Part shown: in pieces, positions 1 to 5,535 of the stretch
Position numbering within the stretch: the first letter of the stretch is position 1
How the letters are laid out: every line of letters begins with the position of its first letter
NCBI GenBank assembly: GCA_019308655.1
Contig: JAFDHS010000040.1
Span: 1-7,908 of the forward strand
Direction: 5' to 3'
From: Deltaproteobacteria bacterium
Lineage (GTDB): Bacteria > Desulfobacterota > Desulfobacteria > Desulfobacterales > JAFDHS01
DNA: 7,908 nt
Translations under genes and position numbers: made by a program
Notes under the pieces: generated by a model
Database searches by the model: none
Told to the model about the DNA's origin: nothing
The model's input: only the letters and a program-made list of their open reading frames with translations

Positions 1-77
1 GAACCTTTGCCGAACTGGCGTTCTATCTGCCCCATGGCTGTTTGTATCGCTTTTTCCCTTTCTTCTGAAATGGTCAT
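1..77 (-). CDS. recA: RecA recombinase, N-terminal fragment
   Basis: Only the first 25 codons and part of the next are inside the window; the gene runs off the left edge. The translation begins MTISEEREKAIQTAMGQIER and continues QFGKG, the N-terminal helix and start of the core of bacterial RecA (family pattern: KAIxxAxxQIEKQFGKGSIM). RecA is the cytoplasmic ATP-dependent strand-exchange protein of homologous recombination and the co-protease that triggers LexA self-cleavage. The start is the ATG at 75-77, with an AGGTGAGG ribosome-binding sequence about four bases upstream. It lies downstream of thpR on the same strand, an order common in Desulfobacterota. The Walker motifs are beyond the edge, so the call rests on the N-terminus and the context. 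Confidence 0.88.
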   Translation of the reverse strand, partial: MTISEEREKAIQTAMGQIERQFGKG

Positions 78-106
78 ATCCTCACCTACTCCTTCAACAT
101 ATACTT

Positions 107-122
107 GGTTAAGTACCTAACC
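107..122. promoter_or_regulatory. Palindromic candidate operator upstream of recA
   Basis: GGTTAAGTACCTAACC is an interrupted inverted repeat (GGTTA, six bases, TAACC) centred about 38 bases before the recA start codon. Some deltaproteobacterial LexA boxes described for Geobacter begin with GGTT and end with ACC, but with a different length (18 instead of 16) and inner bases, so identity as a LexA box is only an inference. A TATATG hexamer just downstream on the minus strand could be a -10, but I could not find a good -35. Confidence 0.35.
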
Positions 123-136
123 CCGATAAATTGGAA

Positions 137-267
137 AAGTGAGCTAAAGTTTGAAGTGAGCTAAAGTTAATGAGTCGCTTCGCTCCGTCTTTTTATATAT
201 AAATTTATATATAAAATTGATAGAATTCCTCAACTTTAGTCACTTTAGCTCACTTTAGTCACTTCAC
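137..267. repeat. Near-palindromic repeat cluster in the recA leader
   Basis: The left side carries two direct copies of AAGTGAGCTAAAGTT (137-151 and 154-168, period 17). The right side (232-267) carries the reverse complement as a degenerate tandem of CTTTAGTCA / CTTTAGCTCA units; ACTTTAGCTCACT at 242-254 is an exact inverse of the left unit. Between them lies a perfect 26-bp AT-only palindrome at 191-216 with core TATATATAAATTTATATATA. The whole block is roughly symmetrical around position 203. It fills most of the gap between the broken thpR and recA. It could be a MITE-like or REP-like element, a strong transcript hairpin, or a terminator for thpR. No protein is encoded here. Confidence 0.75.
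191..216. repeat. Perfect 26-bp AT palindrome
   Basis: The two 13-base half-sites are exact reverse complements, centred between 203 and 204; every base from 191 to 216 pairs with its mirror base. The sequence is entirely A and T. It could extrude as a cruciform or fold as an RNA hairpin. It is the centre of the larger symmetrical block at 137-267. Confidence 0.85.
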
Positions 268-299
268 ACTTTCTTAAATTATGCCCGGTACTTATGTCA

Positions 300-865
300 T
301 TATTGCTTCTGCCCCAGAGAGGCACTTATAAGTTCCGTATAAATGGCACCTTTGGGTGTCAGTTCGCTTTTGAACAAGGTAATTCCGGACAGATCAAATA
401 CTTCTGATTCAAATCTTTCAAATTCTTTGATTGCATCAGCAAGTGTTTTGGGATTGAGTTTTCCCTTTATCCGTCCGAGTGTAAGATGACCTTTAAAAGG
501 TCTGCTCTCCTTTGGGAAAGATTTTCATCCAAAATCTTCTGCAATCCAATCAACGGTTCCATCTGACCGGCAAGTCCGATCCATATAACCCGGGGACGTT
601 TTATGCCGGGGAAAAGACCGATTCCTTTTGCCTGAAGAGATATCGGGCCATTTTCTTTTACGGATTCAGTTATGGCCTGCCCGACATTTTTTATATCAAA
701 AACCTTTATATCACCTAAAAATTTCAGCGTGAGATGAATGTTCTTCGGGCGGACCCACCTGACCTTAAGCCCGTATGATTTTAATCCCTCCTGAACCGAG
801 CCGATAGCTGAAATGATATTTTCCGGAAGCTCAAAGCCTATAAAAGTGCGTATTATATCAGACAT
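300..865 (-). pseudogene. thpR: RNA 2',3'-cyclic phosphodiesterase (2'-5' RNA ligase family), frameshifted
   Basis: The family folds as a 2H phosphoesterase with two H-x-T motifs and hydrolyses or ligates 2',3'-cyclic phosphate RNA ends. The first motif is in frame (HLTLKF, His about residue 44 when counted from the ATG at 863-865). I prefer that start over an upstream ATG at 905-907 because MSDIIRTFIGFELPENI is the usual family N-terminus and a GGGG ribosome-binding sequence precedes it. This frame meets a stop at 467-469. The second motif (HLTLGR) and the expected C-terminus lie in another frame, open from about 524 down to the stop at 300-302. Joining the frames near 519-527 gives about 188 residues, normal for the family, although three or four residues before the second motif also seem to be missing. 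One extra A in the GAAAATC run would restore the frame, so either a true pseudogene or a sequencing error is possible. Confidence 0.85.
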
Positions 866-925
866 ATAAACCCCAAAATAATTACTCGCGCATATGTTTT
901 CCAACACTTATAAACCGGTTTGACT

Positions 926-1084
926 AAATCTCAAATCTCAAGCAGCAAATCTCAAATAAATCACAAAACTCAAAATCCAAACTCCAGGAAAATTCCAAAT
1001 ATCTATCTTTGGTTAGATGTTTGGAATTTGGATTTTTTTCATTGGAATTTATTTGCTATTTGAAATTTGTTATTTGGAATTTCC
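926..1084 (+). repeat. Dispersed repeat, copy A
   Basis: This stretch of about 159 bp matches the reverse complement of 7508-7651 with small gaps (by eye about 80-85 per cent). It has two sectors: the left half is built from AAATCTCAAAT-like units and the right half from ATTTGGAATTT-like units, joined by a core containing CCAAACTCCAGGAA and ATCTTTGGTTAG. The right sector partly inverts the GGAAAATTCCAAATA at 988-1002, so local hairpins are possible. It fills most of the gap between pgpA and thpR, with no open reading frame of note. It looks like a non-coding interspersed repeat family. Confidence 0.82.
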
Positions 1085-1135
1085 TTTGTACCATATACTG
1101 GATTACTTTTGCTATAGTACTTAAATATCAACTTT

Positions 1136-1606
1136 TTAGAATTTATCCGATAAATAAAAAATGATGCGTAAAACAATATTGCCGATGATACCGGCGGCTA
1201 CATCATCCAGGACGATGCCCGCTCCGCCTGAAAATTTCCGTTCGAACGTTCTTATGGGAAACGGTTTTAAGATATCCAGGATTCTGAAGATGAAAAAACC
1301 GGCAGCAACGTAAGTGAAGGTAAAAGGCAGACCCGCCAACGTTACTGCAATGCCTGCAATTTCATCTATCACAATACAACCCGGATCTTTTGTTCCTATT
1401 ATTTTTTCAGCTTTATCGGAAATCCATATGGCTGATATAATTAACAATAAGATGCCGATTATTGCGATTGACGGATTGATTGCGGAAAAAAGAAAACAGA
1501 GAAAAAGCCCGGCGATGCTTCCAAACGTACCTGGGGCAAAAGCTATGTTTCCAACAAAGCAACCTGTTGCAAGGCACATAATAACGGATGATTGTCTTGA
1601 ATTCAT
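1136..1606 (-). CDS. pgpA: Phosphatidylglycerophosphatase A
   Basis: This 156-residue inner-membrane protein would dephosphorylate phosphatidylglycerophosphate to phosphatidylglycerol in phospholipid synthesis. Visible PgpA signatures are the N-terminal LATGCFVGNIAFAPGTFGS, the acidic VIDEIAG motif (Asp81-Glu82), DILKPFPI near residue 111, and the C-terminal VLDDVAAGI motif (Asp134-Asp135). Hydrophobic spans lie at about 31-62, 84-110 and 135-153. Length is typical for the shorter PgpA forms. The start used is the ATG at 1604-1606; a second ATG at residue 10 is possible but would cut into the conserved N-terminus. The cinA gene often found between pgpA and thpR in relatives is absent here; its place holds a repeat. 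Confidence 0.9.
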   Translation of the reverse strand: MNSRQSSVIMCLATGCFVGNIAFAPGTFGSIAGLFLCFLFSAINPSIAIIGILLLIISAIWISDKAEKIIGTKDPGCIVIDEIAGIAVTLAGLPFTFTYVAAGFFIFRILDILKPFPIRTFERKFSGGAGIVLDDVAAGIIGNIVLRIIFYLSDKF

Positions 1607-1658
1607 GGCCTGTTTTATAATCTGGTATAATTCTTGTCAAGAATTGTTAGTTATGTAA

Positions 1659-1730
1659 GAGCCTGTTTAAAAATCAGGGAATCCAAGTGAAAAAGTGTGA
1701 GAGCGGATTCATCAGTTTTTAAACAGGCTC
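1659..1730. mobile_element. 72-bp MITE-like hairpin element with TAA target duplication
   Basis: The ends are perfect inverted repeats: GAGCCTGTTTAAAAA at 1659-1673 and its reverse complement at 1716-1730. TAA directly flanks both ends (1656-1658 and 1731-1733), fitting a 3-bp TNA target duplication. Inner GAATCC (1679-1684) and GGATTC (1705-1710) extend the hairpin, leaving a loop of about 20 bases. GAGCCTGTTT-type ends with TNA duplications recall the IS1031/IS427 groups of the IS5 family; that assignment is from memory of the family. There is no transposase, so it would be non-autonomous. It lies in the 3' end of the peptidase gene and may act as a terminator hairpin between that gene and pgpA. 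Confidence 0.72.
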
Positions 1731-2861
1731 TAAGTGTGAAAGCCTTATAATTTCAAGTAAAAGCTCTGATGTGTATACCATATCATCGAGACGGATGGAT
1801 TCACGTACCGTATGAACATTATGCATTCCCGTGCCGATTACGCCGGTAATAATTCCCTTTTCAAAAAATATATTGGCGTCCGACCCGCCGCCTGATGTCG
1901 TAACGGCCATTTTTCTCCCCAGGTTTACGGCAGCCTTTTGGGCAAGTGTTACAACAGGATGATCTTCGGGAATGTCCGTGCCTGAAAAATCTTTGTTTAT
2001 CCGGGTCTCAAGGCGGGGGAGATCTTCAGCAGAACTCCTTGGATAAGTTTCAACGACATCCTTAAATGATTTAACAATCGTATTCGTAACCCTGGTTAAC
2101 TTTTCCGGGTCAAGGCTCCTGGCCTCTCCTTTGATCTTTACCAGGTTGGGAACGATATTCGTAGCGATTCCTCCTTTTATCATGCCGATATTACAGGTGG
2201 TCTCATTATCGATCCGTCCCAGTTCAAGTCCGGCCATTGCCTTGCTCGCAAGTAATATGGCGTTGATCCCCTTTTCAGGAAATGCGCCTGCATGGGCTTC
2301 TCTGCCGTGAATCTTGAACTCAAGGCTGTTTGCAGCCGGTGCCCGCGTAACGATCCCTTCGGTATTTTCAGTATCCAGTACATAACCGTATTTTGCCGTA
2401 ATAAGGCCCATGTCGAGATTTTTAGCACCTAAAAGTCCGATCTCCTCACAGATGGTAAAGACGAATTCAATAGGGCCATGGGGCAATTTGTTTTCCTGAA
2501 GGATCCTCATGATTTCTATATATATGGCTATGGCGCTTTTGTCATCCGCACCGAGTATTGTTGTTCCGTCACTGGTAAATACACCGTTTTTAAAAACGGC
2601 TTTTATGCCTGTCCCCGGTCCCACCGTATCCATGTGCGCGCTGAGAAGAAGTGGAGGCGCCTCAGTGTTTCCCTCAAACCTGGTGATAAGATTTCCTGTA
2701 TTGCTCCCCACCTTTTCCCCGGCATGGTCGAGAATTGTTTCTGCTCCCATGGAGTCAAAAATTTTTTTAATTTCATGGCAAACAGCTTTTTCATTTTTTG
2801 ACACACTGTCGATTTCAACAAGAAATTTGAATGTTTCCGCCAGTCTCTCCCTGTTTATCAT
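1719..2861 (-). CDS. M20 family metallopeptidase, peptidase T-like
   Basis: This is a 380-residue cytoplasmic zinc-dependent exopeptidase of the M20 clan, most like the PepT-like tripeptidase/aminopeptidase branch. The di-metal site is complete: His76 and Asp78 in SAHMDTV, bridging Asp106 in LGADDKSA, the general base and metal ligand Glu139-Glu140 in ICEEIG, Asp163 in VLDTEN, and His350 in GMHNVHTVRES. The lid/dimerisation domain, about 175-290, carries HGREAHAG. GGGSDAN near 324-330 is typical of the branch. The start ATG at 2859-2861 is preceded by AAGG. The final four residues (LEPV) and the stop lie within or at the end of the hairpin element at 1659-1730; without it the frame would read on to His-Asn-stop. 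The exact substrate cannot be read from sequence. Confidence 0.9.
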   Translation of the reverse strand: MINRERLAETFKFLVEIDSVSKNEKAVCHEIKKIFDSMGAETILDHAGEKVGSNTGNLITRFEGNTEAPPLLLSAHMDTVGPGTGIKAVFKNGVFTSDGTTILGADDKSAIAIYIEIMRILQENKLPHGPIEFVFTICEEIGLLGAKNLDMGLITAKYGYVLDTENTEGIVTRAPAANSLEFKIHGREAHAGAFPEKGINAILLASKAMAGLELGRIDNETTCNIGMIKGGIATNIVPNLVKIKGEARSLDPEKLTRVTNTIVKSFKDVVETYPRSSAEDLPRLETRINKDFSGTDIPEDHPVVTLAQKAAVNLGRKMAVTTSGGGSDANIFFEKGIITGVIGTGMHNVHTVRESIRLDDMVYTSELLLEIIRLSHLEPV

Positions 2862-2904
2862 ATTTCAACCTTTTCCTTTATGGGGCATTCTATCAATTTT
2901 ATTA

Positions 2905-2958
2905 GCCTTTGCGCTTAATTTTTTTCTGCCGCCAAGAACGCAAAGAATCGCAAAGGGC
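2905..2958. repeat. GCAAAG short repeats with inverted partner
   Basis: AACGCAAAGAATCGCAAAGG (2937-2956) contains two direct GCAAAG units, and CCTTTGCG at 2906-2913 is an exact inverse of CGCAAAGG at 2949-2956. Similar GCCAAGAACGCAAAG sequences are, from general experience, frequent intergenic repeats in this group of bacteria. It lies between the divergent peptidase gene and selC and could form a hairpin with a loop of about 35 bases. Confidence 0.5.
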
Positions 2959-2996
2959 TTTATATATAATATCCGGGTTAGTCCAATTAAAAAATG

Positions 2997-3024
2997 TTGA
3001 CAAAAACAAAGAATTATATAACAT
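2997..3024 (+). promoter_or_regulatory. Candidate sigma70 promoter for selC
   Basis: A perfect TTGACA -35 lies at 2997-3002. The best -10 at normal spacing is TAACAT at 3019-3024 (16-base spacer), within a TA-rich stretch. Transcription would begin about 14 bases before the mature tRNA 5' end, which fits a tRNA gene. The -10 assignment is less certain than the -35. Confidence 0.55.
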
Positions 3025-3044
3025 ATATATTCTTTAAATCAAAT

Positions 3045-3139
3045 GGAAGTGCGCAGCTCACTGGTGGGGCTCCCGGACTTCAAATCCGGTGTGGGGCGTT
3101 AAAACCGTCCCGGGTGGGTTCGATTCCCATGCACTTCCG
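3045..3139 (+). tRNA. selC: Selenocysteine tRNA (tRNA-Sec, anticodon TCA)
   Basis: The cloverleaf can be drawn by hand. An 8-bp acceptor stem (GGAAGTGC at 3045-3052 with GCACTTCC at 3131-3138) is the hallmark of bacterial tRNA-Sec. The anticodon stem is CCGGA/TCCGG (3073-3077, 3085-3089) with a seven-base loop holding TCA at 3080-3082. The long variable arm has a 6-bp stem (3093-3098 with 3106-3111). The T stem-loop at 3114-3130 contains TTCGATT. G3139 is the discriminator and CCA is encoded at 3140-3142. It is charged with serine by SerRS, converted to Sec-tRNA by SelA, and decodes UGA with SelB. The cell should therefore make selenoproteins, but I find none and no selA/selB/selD in the window. 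Confidence 0.97.
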
Positions 3140-3345
3140 CCACAATTTCTTACTTTTAAGGTCTTGATTCGCTTCAATATTTTGTGGCTCTCCGACGAAA
3201 TTATCTTGATTTTCCTACTCTTTCCCCAAAAAGGCCCGTAACTGAAAATACGTGGAATAACGTAAAGGAAATATTTCACTCTCTCCCGACCGTCGCTGCT
3301 GTACCATGCTTATACTTTAAATCAAAATATTGGGTAAAAATTAAA

Positions 3346-3924
3346 ATGGATATACAAAAATCTTTTCAAATTCTCGAAATTGATCCCAGCGCTTCTATAG
3401 ATGATGCAAAACAAGCATATAAGATCCAGGTCAAATTTTACCACCCGGATCGTTTTGTTGAAGATCCACAGCAAAAGCAAAAAGCCGAAGAAAAGCTCAA
3501 GGAGGTCAACCTGGCTTATGAGCAGGTAAAATCCTTTTTATCGAATCCAAACAAAGAGAGACGGACCTGGCCTGAACCTGACGCCGATATGGACTCCTAT
3601 AAAGCCAAAGCCCGAACTCAAACGGAAACCCAAACTAAAGATACCAAAGAATCCGGTGCTACAGCTATAAAAAGTGTCCAAAAGGTATTCAATTTTTTTT
3701 ATAAAAAGTTACGCCAAATGGATTTCAATCGGATTTTTGATACGGATACAAATCCCGATCTGTTTTCAGTAAAGGACAACCCGTCTAAAAATAAACCCGG
3801 TTTTACAGATATTTTACGGGGAATGGATAAGCATATGGGCAGAAAAATGGGATCGGGCATGGGTAGAGGCCGAGGCATGGGAAAATGTAGTGGCAGAGGA
3901 AAGGGGTGGAGAAAAAATGGATAA
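3346..3924 (+). CDS. J-domain protein with Gly/Met/Arg-rich tail
   Basis: This 192-residue protein has an N-terminal J domain, about residues 4-68, with the DnaK-stimulating HPD motif at 33-35 (FYHPDRF). It lacks the zinc-finger and substrate domains of true DnaJ. The middle (about 70-110) is charged and Thr/Gln-rich, probably disordered; 111-135 could form a helix; and the tail from about 160 is rich in Gly, Met, Arg and Lys (GSGMGRGRGMGK). The start is the ATG at 3346; the frame is open upstream to about 3184, but that extension has no J-domain character and no clear start signal, so I leave it out. A TATACT at 3311-3316 may be the -10. The next gene overlaps its stop, so the two are very likely co-translated. 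A co-chaperone role is inferred from the HPD motif; the client is unknown, and the tail might bind nucleic acid, metal or a membrane. Confidence 0.82.
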   Translation: MDIQKSFQILEIDPSASIDDAKQAYKIQVKFYHPDRFVEDPQQKQKAEEKLKEVNLAYEQVKSFLSNPNKERRTWPEPDADMDSYKAKARTQTETQTKDTKESGATAIKSVQKVFNFFYKKLRQMDFNRIFDTDTNPDLFSVKDNPSKNKPGFTDILRGMDKHMGRKMGSGMGRGRGMGKCSGRGKGWRKNG

Positions 3925-4315
3925 GATTCTGAAAAGTATGACACTGAAGTTTTTTGCTGTCGGTGGTCATAAAATTTCACCGGAAAAATTATTGGAAACG
4001 GAAAAGTCCCTTTTCCTGGATGTTCGTTCAAATGAAGAAGCAGCGGCTATTTCAATTAAATTGCAACATCACCCCCGTATCGTATCCAAACAGATACCGG
4101 TCGATGAGCTTCCCGACAGGTTGGATGAAATCCCCAAAGATATGTTTATCGGCATTTTTTGTCCTGCCAATGTTCGATCGACAATGGCTTATATCTACCT
4201 TCTTTCCAAAGGATTTACCCAGGTTCGTATTGTAGAGGGCGGGTATGCTGCTCTGACGGAAGCATTAAAGCCGGGAAAAATCTGGAAACAAATCCAGGCA
4301 CAAAAAAACGTATAA
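3917..4315 (+). CDS. Single-domain rhodanese (sulfurtransferase-like)
   Basis: This is a 132-residue single rhodanese domain. The LFLDVRSNEE segment (Asp35, Arg37) and the active-site loop CPANVRS, with Cys82 followed four residues later by Arg87, fit a catalytically competent sulfur carrier that would form a Cys-persulfide. The final GGYAALTEA matches the usual rhodanese end (GG-x-x-A-W). No signal peptide is seen, so the protein is probably cytoplasmic. I use the ATG at 3917 because GGTGGAG lies just upstream; a start at 3890 would lack this. It overlaps the J-domain gene by eight bases, and a TauE-type permease follows 21 bases after its stop, so an operon for handling sulfane sulfur is a reasonable inference. 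The donor and acceptor are unknown. Confidence 0.88.
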   Translation: MDKILKSMTLKFFAVGGHKISPEKLLETEKSLFLDVRSNEEAAAISIKLQHHPRIVSKQIPVDELPDRLDEIPKDMFIGIFCPANVRSTMAYIYLLSKGFTQVRIVEGGYAALTEALKPGKIWKQIQAQKNV

Positions 4316-4336
4316 GTTCTTATCTTCACTAAAGCC

Positions 4337-5134
4337 ATGTTAAAGCTCATCACGATTTGTGTGGTTATTTTCGTTTTGGCTGTCGTTATGACCATGGCAG
4401 GCAGAGGCGGTGGTAACTTTTATGTGCTGGTTTTGGTCCTTTCCGGTATTCCCATGCATCAGGCTGCCACGACCGGACAGTTCATTCTTTTCATGACAGC
4501 CATTTCAGCGCTTTTCGTTTTTCAGAAAAACAAGGTGGTGGCATGGCCCCTGGCGATTTTCATCGGTATCTTGGCAGCTTCTGCTGCCCTTGCAGGCGGA
4601 TATTTCTCCCATTTGTTCACAGGTTTTACGTTGAAAGTAATCTTCTCGGGTTTACTTGCGGCTGCGGGACTCATCATGCTTTTCCCTGTTTCGGAACGTA
4701 CCGATTCGGATTTTGATAAAAAATTCGGGTATTGGCGTTTTGAATCCGGTGGCAACCCATACATCGTCAATCTGTGGATTGCCTCAACCGTAACGCTATT
4801 GGCCGGTTTCGGTTCCGGAATGGTGGGAATATCCGGCGGGTCTTTTTTAGTTCCGCTCATGGTTTTGGCATGCGGCGTTCCCATGCGTGTTGCCGTGGGT
4901 ACGGCCTCTACCCTTATTGCCGCAACAGCCCTGATGGGATTTACCGGTCATGCGATTCAAGGCGATTTCAACCCGGCCTGGGCACTTCCCCTGGCCGCTG
5001 TTACCATTATCGGCGGTTTTATCGGAGGCAAATTTGCCATGAAAACCAAATCAAAACATCTTAAACAACTCTTTGCTTACACCACCCTGGCCGCTTCCTG
5101 TTTTATGGTGATCAATGCCTTCTATTCAAGGTGA
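4337..5134 (+). CDS. TauE/SafE family permease (probable sulfur-anion exporter)
   Basis: This is a 265-residue integral membrane protein with about eight hydrophobic spans in two halves separated by a soluble loop around residues 118-145. The two halves show the internal repeat of the family: a Gly-rich turn followed by GIPMHQAATTGQFI in the first half, and GSGMVGISGGSFLVPLM followed by GVPMRVAVGTASTLI in the second. Characterised members export sulfite, sulfoacetate or related organosulfur anions, or import taurine products. The upstream rhodanese makes a sulfur compound the likely substrate, but this is context only. The ribosome-binding site before ATG 4337 is weak, suggesting translational coupling to the gene upstream. 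Sometimes annotated as TSUP family; no gene symbol is justified. Confidence 0.88.
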   Translation: MLKLITICVVIFVLAVVMTMAGRGGGNFYVLVLVLSGIPMHQAATTGQFILFMTAISALFVFQKNKVVAWPLAIFIGILAASAALAGGYFSHLFTGFTLKVIFSGLLAAAGLIMLFPVSERTDSDFDKKFGYWRFESGGNPYIVNLWIASTVTLLAGFGSGMVGISGGSFLVPLMVLACGVPMRVAVGTASTLIAATALMGFTGHAIQGDFNPAWALPLAAVTIIGGFIGGKFAMKTKSKHLKQLFAYTTLAASCFMVINAFYSR

Positions 5135-5172
5135 TTGCCGCAGTCCGTTCAAATGACACTCCCGGTTTGCTG

Positions 5173-5277
5173 TTAGTTCCCTATGATCTTTACAAGGTCT
5201 CTTTCTTTTCTCATATCAAATTTACCGTAAAAAATTTGCTCCCCGATGGCTAAAATTTCTTTCAGTTGCCTTGAATA
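5173..5277 (-). pseudogene. Possible gene remnant, antisense in the tauE-vapB gap
   Basis: On the minus strand an open stretch of 34 codons ends at the TAA at 5173-5175. It reads like protein, with a charged, balanced composition (FDMRKERDLVKIIGN at the C-terminus), but it has no good start codon and is cut by a stop at 5278-5280. I do not recognise the family. It may be the C-terminal scrap of a decayed gene whose body was lost when vapBC arrived, or it may be chance. The rest of this spacer shows no terminator hairpin that I can defend. Confidence 0.22.
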
Positions 5278-5295
5278 TTATAACTTGCGTTATAA
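5278..5295. promoter_or_regulatory. Inverted repeat over the vapBC -35 (candidate operator 1)
   Basis: TTATAAC-TTGC-GTTATAA has perfect 7-base arms around four bases. The predicted -35 (TTGCGT, 5285-5290) starts in its centre. VapB-type antitoxins, alone or with VapC, normally bind palindromes in their own promoter, so this is a likely autoregulatory site. Confidence 0.6.
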
Positions 5296-5313
5296 ATTAT
5301 CTGTGTGTATATT
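5285..5313 (+). promoter_or_regulatory. Predicted vapBC promoter
   Basis: TTGCGT (5285-5290) and TATATT (5308-5313) are separated by 17 bases, the ideal sigma70 spacing. Transcription would start near 5320, leaving a leader of about 20 bases that contains the GGAGGG ribosome-binding site at 5332-5337. Both hexamers lie within inverted repeats. Confidence 0.6.
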
Positions 5314-5330
5314 AAATTAAATTATACACA
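5304..5330. promoter_or_regulatory. Inverted repeat over the vapBC -10 (candidate operator 2)
   Basis: TGTGTATA at 5304-5311 and TATACACA at 5323-5330 are exact reverse complements separated by 11 bases. The left arm overlaps the predicted -10. The arms differ in sequence from the first inverted repeat, so the two may be bound by different proteins or in different conformations of one complex. Confidence 0.6.
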
Positions 5331-5340
5331 TGGAGGGATT

Positions 5341-5535
5341 ATGCGAACGAATATCGTTATCGATGACGAACTGATGACTGAAGCGATGAAACTCAGTCAA
5401 TTGAAAACCAAAAAAGCTGTAGTTGAAAATGGCTTGCGTTTATTGATTCAACTCAAAAAACAGGAGCGTGTCAAAAATTTACGGGGTAAATTAAAATGGG
5501 AGGGCAACCTTGATGAAATGAGGCTGGATCAATGA
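5341..5535 (+). CDS. vapB: VapB-type antitoxin
   Basis: This 64-residue protein begins MRTNIVIDDELMTEAMKLSQ, the ribbon-helix-helix-like DNA-binding start of the VapB family (DUF2191 type), followed by TKKAVVENGLRLLI. The C-terminal part (LRGKLKWEGNLDEMR) is the usual toxin-binding tail. ATG 5341 is chosen because GGAGGG lies just upstream; the frame is open further upstream, but that would run through the operator. Its TGA overlaps the ATG of vapC (ATGA at 5532-5535), so the two are translationally coupled. The role is to neutralise VapC and repress the operon through the two inverted repeats upstream. Confidence 0.88.
   Translation: MRTNIVIDDELMTEAMKLSQLKTKKAVVENGLRLLIQLKKQERVKNLRGKLKWEGNLDEMRLDQ

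Noticed and set aside
137..267. CRISPR array
   Set aside because: Units are 9-17 bases with almost no spacers and occur in both orientations; there are no unique spacers and no cas genes.
467..469. Selenocysteine recoding of the early thpR stop
   Set aside because: The codon is TAA, not TGA, and the conserved remainder lies in a different frame.
1314..1658. Plus-strand reading frame of 114 codons opposite pgpA
   Set aside because: The minus-strand frame has all PgpA motifs; the plus-strand product has no recognisable character.
3139..3186. CCACAA/TTGTGG hairpin after selC as a terminator or integration site duplicate
   Set aside because: Only six base pairs around a loop of over 30 bases, without a U-run or a duplicated tRNA 3' end.
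3184..3345. Upstream extension of the J-domain reading frame by 54 codons
   Set aside because: It has no family character, a possible -10 (TATACT) lies within it, and the J domain begins right after ATG 3346.
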